Shown piece by piece: positions 1 to 9,034 of a stretch of DNA of 64,000 nucleotides. This stretch comes from Nocardioides sp. WS12. GTDB lineage: Bacteria; Actinomycetota; Actinomycetes; Propionibacteriales; Nocardioidaceae. Position numbers and translations under genes: made by a program. The stretch spans positions 620,001-684,000 of the forward strand of contig NZ_CP053928.1 of NCBI RefSeq assembly GCF_014108865.1, written 5' to 3'. Numbering within the stretch: the first letter of the stretch is position 1; each line of letters begins with the position of its first letter. The notes beneath the pieces were generated by a model that had not been told where the DNA came from, did not search any database, and saw only the letters and a list, made by a program, of their open reading frames with translations.

Positions 1-1
1 C

Positions 2-3000
2 ACACTGCAGAACGGCGCCTACGCGACCTCCGCTGTCGCGAACGGCCTCATGCTGCACGCGACCGGCACCGTCACCGTCTGCTCGACCTGCGTCGTCACT
101 ATGGCCGGAAAGGGATACCAAGGCGGTGCCGCCGGTACGGGCGCCAACAACGGCAACGGCTCCGACGCGGCGAACCCCAACCCGGGCAACGGCGGCAAGG
201 GCGGTGCCGGTGGGCTCCTTGGCCTTGACCCGTCCGGCGGTGGCGGCGGTGGTCACAAGACCGACGGAGGTCAACCGGGAACTGCCGGAAGCGGACCCGG
301 TCTTCCCGGCAAGGCCACGGGAAGCCCCGACTTCGCCACCGTCGGCACCGACTACCTTCGCGGCTCCGGCGGCGGAGGCGGCGGCGGAGGTAAGAACCTC
401 CTCGGCACCGCCGGCCCCGGCGGCAACGGCGGCGGATTCGTACGGATCACCGCCAACAAGATCGTCATCAGCGGGCAGATCGATGCTTCCGGAGCCGACG
501 GTGGCGCCGGAGCCGCGAACTCCGGTGGCGGTGGCGGAGGTGCCGGTGGCGGGATCTGGCTCGCAGCACCCGACATCGACCTCGCTGCCACGACCGCCCT
601 CGACGTCACGGGCGGCACCGGTGGCGCCGGACCTACCAACAGGCAAGGCGGCAACGGCTCTGCAGGTTACGTCCGCCTCGACGCAGACGCAGTGACCAAC
701 GAACCCTCCGGCGCAGATCGCACCCGCGCCGCGATGATCACCTCGATCTCCTACGACGCAGCGAACCGTCCCGTCGATACCGTTGAAGGGGCACAGACCC
801 TGCAGGCCGACCCGACGATCGATGCCGGCGAGTTTGCCGTGCCTGACCCCAACGGCCTGGCCAACACCCGAAGCCGCAGCGTCTACGACGCCGACGGACA
901 GATCGTGGCGACCCTTCCGCCGCAGGCCTTCGGTAACGCAGCGTCGCTCACCGCCCCGAACAACGACACCGCCCGACGAGTTGATTACAACCTCGACGGC
1001 CTACCCGTGGCGTCCTACAACCCCCGCTATGACAACGCCTCAGGCAGCGCCACCACCTCGATCGGCTCCGGCAACGATGGCGGAGGATCGGCAAACCAGC
1101 AGACCTCACAATGCGCCACCGGCCGCGTGGTCGACCAAGCTGCCGGACCCGCCAACAATGCGACCGGCACGCAAGCCACCTATCGGGCCAACTACTCGCT
1201 CCTGCCCGCCAACTATGGCAGTCAGGTCGGAGTCTGCATCACGCGCACCACCTATGACCCGATCGGCAACCTCCAACGCGCCTGGCTCCCGACCTCCAAC
1301 GGAACCGACAACGGCTACCTCGAGTACGCCTACACCGGCGACGCGCTGACGGCGACGATCACTGGACCGGACCCGAACTCCACCGGTCGAGTCACGGTCT
1401 CGACCTCCCGCTACGACGGTGTGGGACGCGAGACCTGGAACCAGGACGCCAACAACAACATTACCCAGACCGCCTATACCGCGGACGGCCTCGTACGGCA
1501 GACAGCCGAACAGGCCTACGACCCCGACGGAAGCGGCCCGGCCGGCACAGTCACCGAGATCAGCGACTTCGAGTACGACGCCGGAGGAAACCTCCTCAAG
1601 CGCAGCAACCCGAGCATCGCCCTCGACGTGACCCTCCAGACCTGGACCACCGACAACCTGATCGCCCAAATCACCGCACCTGGACCCGGCACCGGGACCG
1701 GTCAGACCACGGCTGTCACCAAATATGGCTACGACCTCGTTGGAAACGCGATCCAGACCTGGCAGCCCGAGGCGGTCCTCAACAACAAGCGCCCCGTTCG
1801 CAACGAGTTCACCTACGACAACCTGCTCGCAGCCACCCATACCCCGATCACCGACACGAGCTACCGGTCCGCCCGCTACGCGTACTCCCCTGCCGGAATG
1901 AAGGTCGCCACAGAAACAGCTCGTTGTTCATCGGCCACCTACACCGACTGTGCCCCGGGCAACAGCAACTTCCTCACCGCAGGTGTCGTCAAACTCACCT
2001 ACGGAGCCAACGGACGACCGACCTCACAAGTCGGACGCGACCGCGACCCCCTCGAAGGACCGACCACCTCGATCACCACCACCTACTCCCAACACGGCGG
2101 ACCCGCCAAGATCATCGACCCCACCAGCGGGATCACCATCGAAGCCGGCTACTACCTCGACGGCATGACCCGACGGGTCACGGAAACCGGTGCAGGTCTC
2201 GACAGCAAGGGCAACACCAACACGTACGCCTACAACGGATCCGGTGCCGTCACCGTCCGTACCGACAAGACCGGAGTATCCGGAGCCACCAGTGACGCAA
2301 CCGCAACCACGTCCTACCGGTACAACCACGCCGGTCTGCCAGGTGGAGTGAACTCCGACGTCCTCGACGCCGCCACCGACTACACCTGGGACGACGCCGG
2401 TCGCATCCTGACGGCCCAAACCGGAGCACACATCGCCGAATGGTCCTGGCACCCCAACGACGCCCTCGCTGGCGCCAAGACCACTGTCAACGCCACCGTG
2501 ATGGGGGAGTACCGCTACCAGTACAACTCCAACCGCAACATCACCAAGCAGACCGTCACGGGCAGCGACGGGAACTACACCAACGACTACTCCTACTCGC
2601 CGGGCCAGCAAGTCACCGGTTGGACCTACGCCCCGACCGGCGGCACCCAGCAGGCGACCACCTACGGCTGGGACAAGAACAGCAACCGCAAGTCCGTTGC
2701 CGTCAACGTGTCGGGAACGACCACGACGACCAACACCACCTACAACCAGGACAACTCGATCGCCACTGTCGACGCGCCCGGCACCGCCAGCGACTACAGC
2801 TACGAGTACAACCGCGCCGGACTGTTGATCAACGACGGTTGCAGCACCTACGTCTATGACGCGTTCGACCGCATCGACAAGCAGATCGCCAACAACACTG
2901 CTGCTTGCGGAACCAATGGCCGAACCACTGAATACACCTACGACGGAATGGACCGCCAACGAGCCATCAAGGTGACTGGCTCATCGAAGGCAGGTGCGAA

Positions 3001-4786
3001 CCGGACGACCCGAAGCGTCTATGACGGCCTCGGCACCGAGATGGTCGGCCAGACCGATGCCGTCAACGGAGACCTCAACGGGCCCAAGGTTCTCTACCAG
3101 TTCGACGCATCGTCGACGCCGATGGCCTACGAACAGTCCGGATCCACCGGTGCCGGCAAGGCCTACCTCGACCACGACGGCAACGGAAACATCACCACCG
3201 TCACCACCACCGGCTACAACCTGGCCTGTTCAGCGAGGTTCGACCCGTTCGGGTCTCCTGTAGACGCAGCTTCAGGTGGGGACGCCAACGGCGTGTGCCA
3301 CAACACCGGTGGCGCCGCCGAAGCAACAGGTAACGCCTCTTGGTACCGAGGCCAGACCCGTGACGGCTCGACCGGGAACTACCAGCTCGGGGCGCGCACC
3401 TACAGCCCGACCACCGGTGCGTTCACGGCACCGGACTCCTACCGAGTCTCCGATTCGGGCACCGACCTGGGTGTGGGCACGGACCCGTTGACGATGAACA
3501 CCTACTCCTACGTCAACGGCAACCCCATCAACCTGCTCGACCCCGACGGACACGCACCGACCTGCGTTAGGGAAGGAACCTGCACAGCCAAGGTCGACGC
3601 CAAGGGCAGATTTACCAAGATCAAGAAAACGAAGGCTGCAAAGCGGGCCGACAGCATGGTTGCACCGCCCACCGGTCTCGAGCTCGCCGAACTGCTAGGG
3701 CCAGGAATCGAACGCCAGATCAACTCCACTCTCGGCAGCGCCTTCGACGAAGAGCAGTTCTACGACGACTACATCCGTGCGCTTAAGGCGGAGGACTGGG
3801 ACGCGCTAGGCCAGTTCGACACAATCCTGGCCGAAGAATCGTGCATCAACGACGGTGGAGGCAAGGAGTGCCTCGGGCTCTCGACGTGCACACTGAAGTG
3901 CATTCCAGACAACCTAAAGACACTGGGAAAGGTCCTAGACCCGACCGCTCCATTCAGGGGTTGCATCGAGTCCGGAGACCGAAGCGATTGCATCGCCGCG
4001 GGGGTTTCGGTGGTGCTGGCGGGAAGCGGCGGAGTCCTGGCGCGGATCCTTCGAAGCCGTCGTGTCGCGAAGTCGGCATGCGACGTCCCAAGCAACTCGT
4101 TCACCGCGGATACACCGGTTCTGATGGCAGATGGCAGCAAGAAGTTGATCAAGGACGTCGAACTCGGTGACTTCGTATTTGCGGTCGAGCCCGAGACCGG
4201 CGAGAACGGCCCGCGGAAGGTAGTCGACTTGATCCGGCATTCGGGGCCACACCTCATGGTCAGGGTTCGACTCGCTGACGGCACCGCTATTGATGCAACT
4301 GATCATCACCCGTTCTGGGTGGAGAGCGACCACACATGGGTCGAAGCGATCGACTTGGAGTCGGGCGACGTGCTGATCGGGCCCGACGGTGCTAAGAACA
4401 GAGTCATCGCGACGTTGGTCACCGAACAGGACCTCACGGCATACAACCTCACCATCGAGGACCTGCACACTTACTTCGCTGGTGCTGAGCCAGTGTTGGT
4501 CCACAACGACGACGATGACTACAACCAAGCGATGCGGGAGGCAATGACGTGGCTCGAGGAGCGTGGCTTCCGGGCGGAGCGGCCGACCTTCGGCAGGTTC
4601 GGAGATACTCGTGGCAGGCCGATCGGCATGCAGACAGCCGATGGCAAGGTCGGTTTCCGAGTGGAGTTTGACGAAAGAAGTGGTGCGCACATCAACGTGT
4701 TCAACGGTAAAGAGAAGGGACCGCACTTCACTTTCAATGCGACTTCGAAGACTGTCTCCAAGATTCAGGGAAACTTCGGGTGCTAA
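2..4786 (+). CDS. RHS-repeat polymorphic toxin with Hint domain (5' end outside window)
   Basis: The reading frame is open to the left edge, so the true start lies upstream. The visible protein of about 1,590 residues begins with a glycine-rich, low-complexity segment, followed by many YD-type repeats (YDxxGN and relatives) that in this family build a hollow shell around the toxin. The RHS core ends near nt 3,550 at LLDPDGH. A Hint domain lies at about nt 4,090-4,507: it begins NSFTADTPVLMADGS, with Ser in place of the usual Cys nucleophile, and ends LVHN, so it probably cleaves off the C-terminus. The last 92 or so residues form a small toxin-like domain with a conserved-looking HINVFNGKEKGPHFTF patch; its activity is unknown to me. 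RHS proteins act in contact-dependent competition. The next gene overlaps and is probably its immunity partner. Family assignment is firm; toxin activity is open. Confidence 0.93.
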   Translation, partial: TLQNGAYATSAVANGLMLHATGTVTVCSTCVVTMAGKGYQGGAAGTGANNGNGSDAANPNPGNGGKGGAGGLLGLDPSGGGGGGHKTDGGQPGTAGSGPGLPGKATGSPDFATVGTDYLRGSGGGGGGGGKNLLGTAGPGGNGGGFVRITANKIVISGQIDASGADGGAGAANSGGGGGGAGGGIWLAAPDIDLAATTALDVTGGTGGAGPTNRQGGNGSAGYVRLDADAVTNEPSGADRTRAAMITSISYDAANRPVDTVEGAQTLQADPTIDAGEFAVPDPNGLANTRSRSVYDADGQIVATLPPQAFGNAASLTAPNNDTARRVDYNLDGLPVASYNPRYDNASGSATTSIGSGNDGGGSANQQTSQCATGRVVDQAAGPANNATGTQATYRANYSLLPANYGSQVGVCITRTTYDPIGNLQRAWLPTSNGTDNGYLEYAYTGDALTATITGPDPNSTGRVTVSTSRYDGVGRETWNQDANNNITQTAYTADGLVRQTAEQAYDPDGSGPAGTVTEISDFEYDAGGNLLKRSNPSIALDVTLQTWTTDNLIAQITAPGPGTGTGQTTAVTKYGYDLVGNAIQTWQPEAVLNNKRPVRNEFTYDNLLAATHTPITDTSYRSARYAYSPAGMKVATETARCSSATYTDCAPGNSNFLTAGVVKLTYGANGRPTSQVGRDRDPLEGPTTSITTTYSQHGGPAKIIDPTSGITIEAGYYLDGMTRRVTETGAGLDSKGNTNTYAYNGSGAVTVRTDKTGVSGATSDATATTSYRYNHAGLPGGVNSDVLDAATDYTWDDAGRILTAQTGAHIAEWSWHPNDALAGAKTTVNATVMGEYRYQYNSNRNITKQTVTGSDGNYTNDYSYSPGQQVTGWTYAPTGGTQQATTYGWDKNSNRKSVAVNVSGTTTTTNTTYNQDNSIATVDAPGTASDYSYEYNRAGLLINDGCSTYVYDAFDRIDKQIANNTAACGTNGRTTEYTYDGMDRQRAIKVTGSSKAGANRTTRSVYDGLGTEMVGQTDAVNGDLNGPKVLYQFDASSTPMAYEQSGSTGAGKAYLDHDGNGNITTVTTTGYNLACSARFDPFGSPVDAASGGDANGVCHNTGGAAEATGNASWYRGQTRDGSTGNYQLGARTYSPTTGAFTAPDSYRVSDSGTDLGVGTDPLTMNTYSYVNGNPINLLDPDGHAPTCVREGTCTAKVDAKGRFTKIKKTKAAKRADSMVAPPTGLELAELLGPGIERQINSTLGSAFDEEQFYDDYIRALKAEDWDALGQFDTILAEESCINDGGGKECLGLSTCTLKCIPDNLKTLGKVLDPTAPFRGCIESGDRSDCIAAGVSVVLAGSGGVLARILRSRRVAKSACDVPSNSFTADTPVLMADGSKKLIKDVELGDFVFAVEPETGENGPRKVVDLIRHSGPHLMVRVRLADGTAIDATDHHPFWVESDHTWVEAIDLESGDVLIGPDGAKNRVIATLVTEQDLTAYNLTIEDLHTYFAGAEPVLVHNDDDDYNQAMREAMTWLEERGFRAERPTFGRFGDTRGRPIGMQTADGKVGFRVEFDERSGAHINVFNGKEKGPHFTFNATSKTVSKIQGNFGC

Positions 4787-5223
4787 CGATGTCTGAAAAC
4801 TTCTGGGAGACGGAGGTGTATGGAACGGCGCCGCTCGCCGACTTGGAGCGCATCGACATGGACCACGTATTTGACTGGCTAGGGACATCCCTGCCAGTCC
4901 TCGGTTCGAAAGTCGACTGGTCCTCGGTGCGGGGGATGCACTCCCACAGCCACTTCGTCGATGAGGTCGAACTTGCCGACGAGGCGGCGCGAGAAATCGG
5001 TCGCCGGGTGGCGGCAGGAGCTGGCGTCGACCATGTGGGCGACGGCCTGTCGCCTTACGGAGTCCGGCTATCTAGCGAGAACGTCGGGGCGATCGTCAAA
5101 GCGCTACTTGAGGTGCCTGAGCATCATTACTTCCTTGACCAGGATCGAGCATGGCTGGTCGTTGTCAGCAGCGAGGGTGACCTCGACATACTCGACCAGT
5201 TGAGTTCCGACGGCGGATCCTGA
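4780..5223 (+). CDS. Probable immunity protein for the upstream RHS toxin
   Basis: This 147-residue acidic, soluble protein starts at GTG 4780, inside the last codons of the RHS gene; an ATG at 4789 is an equally good alternative, giving 144 residues. An AGGGAA stretch just upstream could serve either start. No signal peptide or membrane segment is visible. Small acidic proteins encoded directly after a polymorphic toxin's variable C-terminus are normally its cognate immunity protein, and the 7-nt overlap implies translational coupling. I do not recognise the sequence family. The role rests on position, not on homology. Confidence 0.7.
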   Translation: MLTMSENFWETEVYGTAPLADLERIDMDHVFDWLGTSLPVLGSKVDWSSVRGMHSHSHFVDEVELADEAAREIGRRVAAGAGVDHVGDGLSPYGVRLSSENVGAIVKALLEVPEHHYFLDQDRAWLVVVSSEGDLDILDQLSSDGGS

Positions 5224-5571
5224 GGGCAGCGAGGAACGGCGCTTGGTCTCAATCCAGAGTCCTGGCGTCAGCGCGATTCCAAATCAGGCCGTCGGGCAAG
5301 AACAATGGGTGGTGTTAGCCGACCGGGCCCTTCGGCGCCAATACCTTGGTGCTGATAGCCGATGCGGCCCGCAGAGCGTTCAAGGACAACAAGCTTCGGG
5401 ACCTTGTCCTCGCGACCGACCCGAGACCGATGGGCAGTTAGCGAAGGCCTGGCCGATCAGATCGTGGATGTTGACGTCGAGGCAGTGGGCTAGCAACCGC
5501 ACGTCGTGCATCTCCGCACCGAATGAAGCGTGCGTGTCTTGACCTCGGCGGTGAGAACCTGCTCTCTTCCG
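5224..5571 (+). other. Intergenic stretch with possible gene remnants
   Basis: No convincing gene. Short broken frames on the plus strand are interrupted by stops. On the minus strand, about 5,420-5,525, a segment reads MHDVRLLAHCLDVNIHDLIG and could be the remnant of a small regulator, but it soon runs into low-quality sequence. This fits a decayed toxin/immunity or mobile fragment, commonly found downstream of RHS loci. Confidence 0.35.
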
Positions 5572-6507
5572 ATGGAGAATGATGGCAACGTGAATGAGCA
5601 GCTACCGCCGCCGTGGGAGACCATCGACGAACACTTTCCGGTCGCGCGATGTGGGATTCTCGTTTCGGGTCGAAAGCCCTCGTCGCCAGAATTGGTCGAT
5701 GGGTGGGTCGATGCATGCGATCGGACACTCGAACAGATCGAGTCGTCGGGAATCGCAGTGCCGAAGATGACCCTGTCTCGCTGGGATCCAACGCGGGATG
5801 AGGTGGTTACGGCAGACCGGAACCAAGGCACGCAGCAGGCCGAGATCGCCAAGCTGTTGGCTCTCGGGCTTGATGGCAGCCTCAGTTGGTCGGGTCAGGC
5901 GCGCGGTGCTGCTCCGAATCTTCCATTCGTTTATGAAGCGGATTGTTGGGCGCTCCTCGATCCTCCCGACTGGATCAGTCTCGGCCTCGATGTAACTTTC
6001 GTCGCCGAACTGTCCGCGGCCGACCAGGTTGATATCACAGGTCACCTGATCGATTTGGTGCGCACAGCGTCGAACGATCCGCATGTCCACTACGCCGAAG
6101 TGTCGCCTCAGGCACTCGCCGGATACAGGGGTGCAACGCCGTGGGAGGACGATCTAGAACCCGACTGTTTCGGAGCAGGCCTTCGACTGGCACCTCGTTG
6201 GCTTCGCGGCGTTGGATCGGTGACGTTCGTTTCTGACGAGACCCTGGAACGATTGACAGATCGCCCAGCGCTCGAAAGATCACAGGACTTCGTGTCAGTG
6301 ATCGAGTGCCCGCGTGGCCTACTTCTCGTCGACCGTCCCAACCTTTGGTCGGAAGACTCCGAACACGATTCCAAGATCCGTTCGCTCGTCAGCGAGCGGT
6401 TGGTGCGAGATGACATCTTGCAAGAAGCGATGGCATTCGCAGCGAACTGGCAAAGCGGTTCTACAGCGGTCGAGATGGACCGGTACTTCGAGGAACGTGA
6501 CTCGTAA
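5572..6507 (+). CDS. Hypothetical protein, possibly an orphan immunity-type protein
   Basis: The 311-residue protein starts at ATG 5572; GTG 5530 upstream and GTG 5592 (before NEQLPPPWE) are alternatives, and no start has a strong ribosome binding site. The sequence is soluble, rich in Asp/Glu, with no signal peptide, membrane segment or recognised catalytic motif. Its place just after an RHS toxin and immunity gene, and its general look (PPPWE near the N-terminus, scattered Trp and acidic residues), resemble immunity proteins of polymorphic toxin loci. That is inference from context only. It is separated from the RHS pair by about 350 bp, so it probably has its own promoter. Confidence 0.6.
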   Translation: MENDGNVNEQLPPPWETIDEHFPVARCGILVSGRKPSSPELVDGWVDACDRTLEQIESSGIAVPKMTLSRWDPTRDEVVTADRNQGTQQAEIAKLLALGLDGSLSWSGQARGAAPNLPFVYEADCWALLDPPDWISLGLDVTFVAELSAADQVDITGHLIDLVRTASNDPHVHYAEVSPQALAGYRGATPWEDDLEPDCFGAGLRLAPRWLRGVGSVTFVSDETLERLTDRPALERSQDFVSVIECPRGLLLVDRPNLWSEDSEHDSKIRSLVSERLVRDDILQEAMAFAANWQSGSTAVEMDRYFEERDS

Positions 6508-6569
6508 CTCCTGGTTGACCAACAACTCGGCCAAGTCTCCTGCTCGCAGGGCGCACCAGCCTTCGGGGC

Positions 6570-6839
6570 ATGGATCATGACGAGCACCGGAGACTTCTTG
6601 GTGAAGCCACGGGGAGGAGTCAGCAACTCGAGTTGTGCACTGCTCAGGTGCTGGCCCAGGCCCTGCTCGTTTCTGAATCGACCGCCCGTCTTCTCGCGAG
6701 CAAGCTGGGACAGGCGGCGATTCTGCAGGTCTTGACGGAACTTGCCGCCCGCCGCGACTGCGGGCGCCTTGACCCGGTGGCTTTGTCGAGTTGGGTCGCC
6801 GTTGCCCGAACGCGCACCCGCTGTATGGACAATTTCTGA
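6570..6839 (+). pseudogene. Truncated copy of a small HEPN-like gene
   Basis: The 89-residue frame starts MDHDEHRRLLGEATG. Its first 80 residues match 66 of 80 positions of the gene at 19900-22585 (after removing the IS21 insertion), including SQQLELCTAQ, LLASK and DPVALSSWVAVAR. Homology stops at about nt 6,809, just before the part that in the other copy carries the RX4H motif. The remaining residues (TRTRCMDNF) look like read-through into unrelated sequence, so this is probably a 3'-truncated, inactive duplicate. It could instead encode a short stand-alone protein. Confidence 0.7.
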
Positions 6840-7091
6840 CAGATTGATCGCGTCGCGGGCCTGCCCCTGCTTAACTACGTTTGTCTGCGGGGCAGTGCTC
6901 CGTCGCTCCGGATTGAGAGGTCATCGTGAACGGTCGAGGCAGCGACGTGTGGCCCACAATCTGTTGCGCGGCACCTGTGACCCGGGTTCCCAGCGATCGC
7001 GTCAACGTGGTCCTGAGGAATCTCGCGGCAAGATCGCCGGACTTTCGCCTGTTTTCGGGCTCGATGTCAACGAAACCGAAGGAGTCGTGCG

Positions 7092-8570
7092 TTGGATGAC
7101 GACGCCAGAACTCCAATCTACTGGGCATCTTCGAGCGTTTCGGCCACTCGGATGCTGTGGGATCCAGCGGTCCACGAGCATTTTGGTGAACGTTGCTACC
7201 TCTACCTGATCACTGGCCGTCGTGCAGATCCCACCGGAACACTTAGCGACGACCTGCGGCGGCTAGCCCTGTCGCTTGGCATCACCTCCGCTACTGCACA
7301 TGCGCTCTTCGGGCCGTACGACGTTCTCTTCCGGTTCTGGGGGACGAATCAGAGTCGCCAACGTTTTGCCCGTGGACTCAAAGCGTCAGCCATCCAGGTG
7401 GTAACCATTCGGGAGTTCACGGCAAGCGACGTTCATTACGGATTGACCGCAACCGGAGCACCGTCTGCGGCAGAGATATCAGCGCAGATCGACCACATCC
7501 GCGCCGCGGCCGAAGCCGAACGCCTGAAACCAGGGGCTCCGGTCGATCAGGGTGTGGTCGAACTCCTGCTCTCGCGCGGCCTTGCCCACCTAATCCAACC
7601 TTCTGTTGGAGTCAAGTTCTATCTCTTCCTCAAGTCTCAACTCCCTGAGACACCGCCACTCGACTACACAGTCCGCGAACTGCGACGGACCGCTCAGGCC
7701 GAGAACCTGCAAGGCATCTCTATCTACAGCGGCACCGGATTCGTCGACCTGATTATGAAAGCCATCGCGCCCAACTACGACTCCTTGCTCGAGATCGTGA
7801 ACTCTCTTCGCGTGGTGTCTAAGAGCCTCCACTTCGACCCTTGGAGCCTTCCCGTCGCTGACTTCGGAAAGGCGATGATGCAGGAGACCCTCGATGGAGT
7901 CGAAGGGGAACTCGGGCGCGCATTGGAGACACTGCTGTCGTTGGAGCAGGACTCTGCCCGCGCCGAGCTTCTCAGAAGAGAAATCGGTTCGATGGACCGC
8001 CGGCAGATGACCGCGCTTTCCAATCTCGCCGGTGAGATCTACTCACGCGCCAGCGGATCAGATCTCGAGCGGATGAGCGAAACACTGACTGCCTGCATCG
8101 CCAAAAGCCGCAAAGATCTAAATCGCGCGCTCTCGTTCCTCACCAGTATCGAGGACGACCTTCGATACTTCCTCCCACGATTCCTGGCCGCCCACCTCGG
8201 CCCACGGTGGCTTGATCAGATCAGGAGTTCGAATCTCAACCTGGGAATCAACTCACCGGACGCTCTGGACAGATTCACCGGCAGCGGTCCCGATAAATGG
8301 ACCCTTGGCCTCATGCTCCGTGTCTTGTCTGAGAGCTACGTCCGATTCGAAGGCGACCTAGCGGCAGACCTTCACAGCATCTTTACCGAAGGGTGGCGCA
8401 GTCACATCCGAGACATCGTTGACCTACGTGACGAGTTTGCACACGGACTGCTCATGACATCAGTCCGCGCACGCGATTTCGGCGGTGCGCTCGGGATGAA
8501 GGTTCGAACAATGCTTATCGCCTCCCAGTTTCAGTCCCGCCTCGAGCACCACATCGACCTGTACATGTGA
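7092..8570 (+). CDS. Tandem Lrp/RAM-like domains fused to C-terminal HEPN-like region
   Basis: The 492-residue protein is the first gene of a tight three-gene operon. The longest start is TTG 7092, with no strong ribosome binding site; ATG 7152 (MLWDPAV) is an alternative. Residues of about 28-120 and 175-260 each show the alternating beta-alpha pattern of Lrp/AsnC ligand-binding (RAM) domains, for example LFGPYDVLFRFWGT in the first and YSGTGFVDLIMKAI in the second. A helical region follows. The C-terminus contains LRDEFAHG, giving R446-x4-H451, the RX4H signature of HEPN domains, many of which are RNases. No DNA-binding helix-turn-helix is visible in this protein; the next gene may supply it. 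I know no family with this architecture. The combination suggests ligand sensing coupled to an RNase-type effector, as in defence or toxin systems. That function is inference; the RX4H motif is seen directly. Confidence 0.8.
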   Translation: MDDDARTPIYWASSSVSATRMLWDPAVHEHFGERCYLYLITGRRADPTGTLSDDLRRLALSLGITSATAHALFGPYDVLFRFWGTNQSRQRFARGLKASAIQVVTIREFTASDVHYGLTATGAPSAAEISAQIDHIRAAAEAERLKPGAPVDQGVVELLLSRGLAHLIQPSVGVKFYLFLKSQLPETPPLDYTVRELRRTAQAENLQGISIYSGTGFVDLIMKAIAPNYDSLLEIVNSLRVVSKSLHFDPWSLPVADFGKAMMQETLDGVEGELGRALETLLSLEQDSARAELLRREIGSMDRRQMTALSNLAGEIYSRASGSDLERMSETLTACIAKSRKDLNRALSFLTSIEDDLRYFLPRFLAAHLGPRWLDQIRSSNLNLGINSPDALDRFTGSGPDKWTLGLMLRVLSESYVRFEGDLAADLHSIFTEGWRSHIRDIVDLRDEFAHGLLMTSVRARDFGGALGMKVRTMLIASQFQSRLEHHIDLYM

Positions 8571-8602
8571 ACGACCCGACGATCCCATTCCAAGGACGTG
8601 CA

Positions 8603-9025
8603 ATGACTCCACGAACCATCCGTCTCGAAGATGTCGACGACGTCTATCCCGGGTACGGACTCCCGTCGATTGATGACTTCAACGAGACGCCCGGCCTCCT
8701 CGACGATCTCATCGACGGTGATCTCACCGACAGCCGGAATGATCTCGATCAAGACGACCTCGCCGACGAACTGCGGGTTCTGAAGAGCGAGGTCGTCCGA
8801 CTTGGTCGCGGTCTGAGGCATAGCCGACGGGAATTCGCGTCAACGCTGCACGTACTGCTTCTGGCAGACGGCCTTACCCTCGGGCAGATTGCCGGTCGAC
8901 TGCATCGCGACCCGCGGGACGTCGACTCCGAGTTGATCGAACTGCAGCGCGTCGGCCTTATTGTGCGAACCGACAGCGGAGCCGCCATGGCCAGGTACTC
9001 CATTGTCGGCCTGAGCGAACTCTGA
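8603..9025 (+). CDS. Small winged-helix-type protein of the RAM-HEPN operon
   Basis: I place the start at ATG 8603 because AAGGACG lies about 7 nt upstream; a GTG at 8567 overlapping the preceding stop would add 12 residues. The 140-residue product has an acidic N-terminal half (DDVDD, DDLIDGDLTD) and a C-terminal winged-helix pattern from about LHVLLLADGLTLGQIAGRLH to LQRVGLIVRTD, with a putative recognition helix around RDPRDVDSELIEL. It is soluble and lies 32 bp after the HEPN-like gene, or overlaps it if GTG is used. It could be the operon's regulator or an adaptor. The fold call is moderate. Confidence 0.75.
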   Translation: MTPRTIRLEDVDDVYPGYGLPSIDDFNETPGLLDDLIDGDLTDSRNDLDQDDLADELRVLKSEVVRLGRGLRHSRREFASTLHVLLLADGLTLGQIAGRLHRDPRDVDSELIELQRVGLIVRTDSGAAMARYSIVGLSEL

Positions 9026-9034
9026 GGCGACTCG

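Noticed and set aside
5243..5542. 99-codon plus-strand frame after the immunity gene
   Set aside because: No ribosome binding site, mixed composition and no relation to neighbours; treated as part of a decayed stretch.
6861..6895. CTGCCCC/GGGGCAG hairpin after the truncated HEPN-like copy
   Set aside because: Only 7-bp arms and a 21-nt loop; not strong enough to call a terminator.
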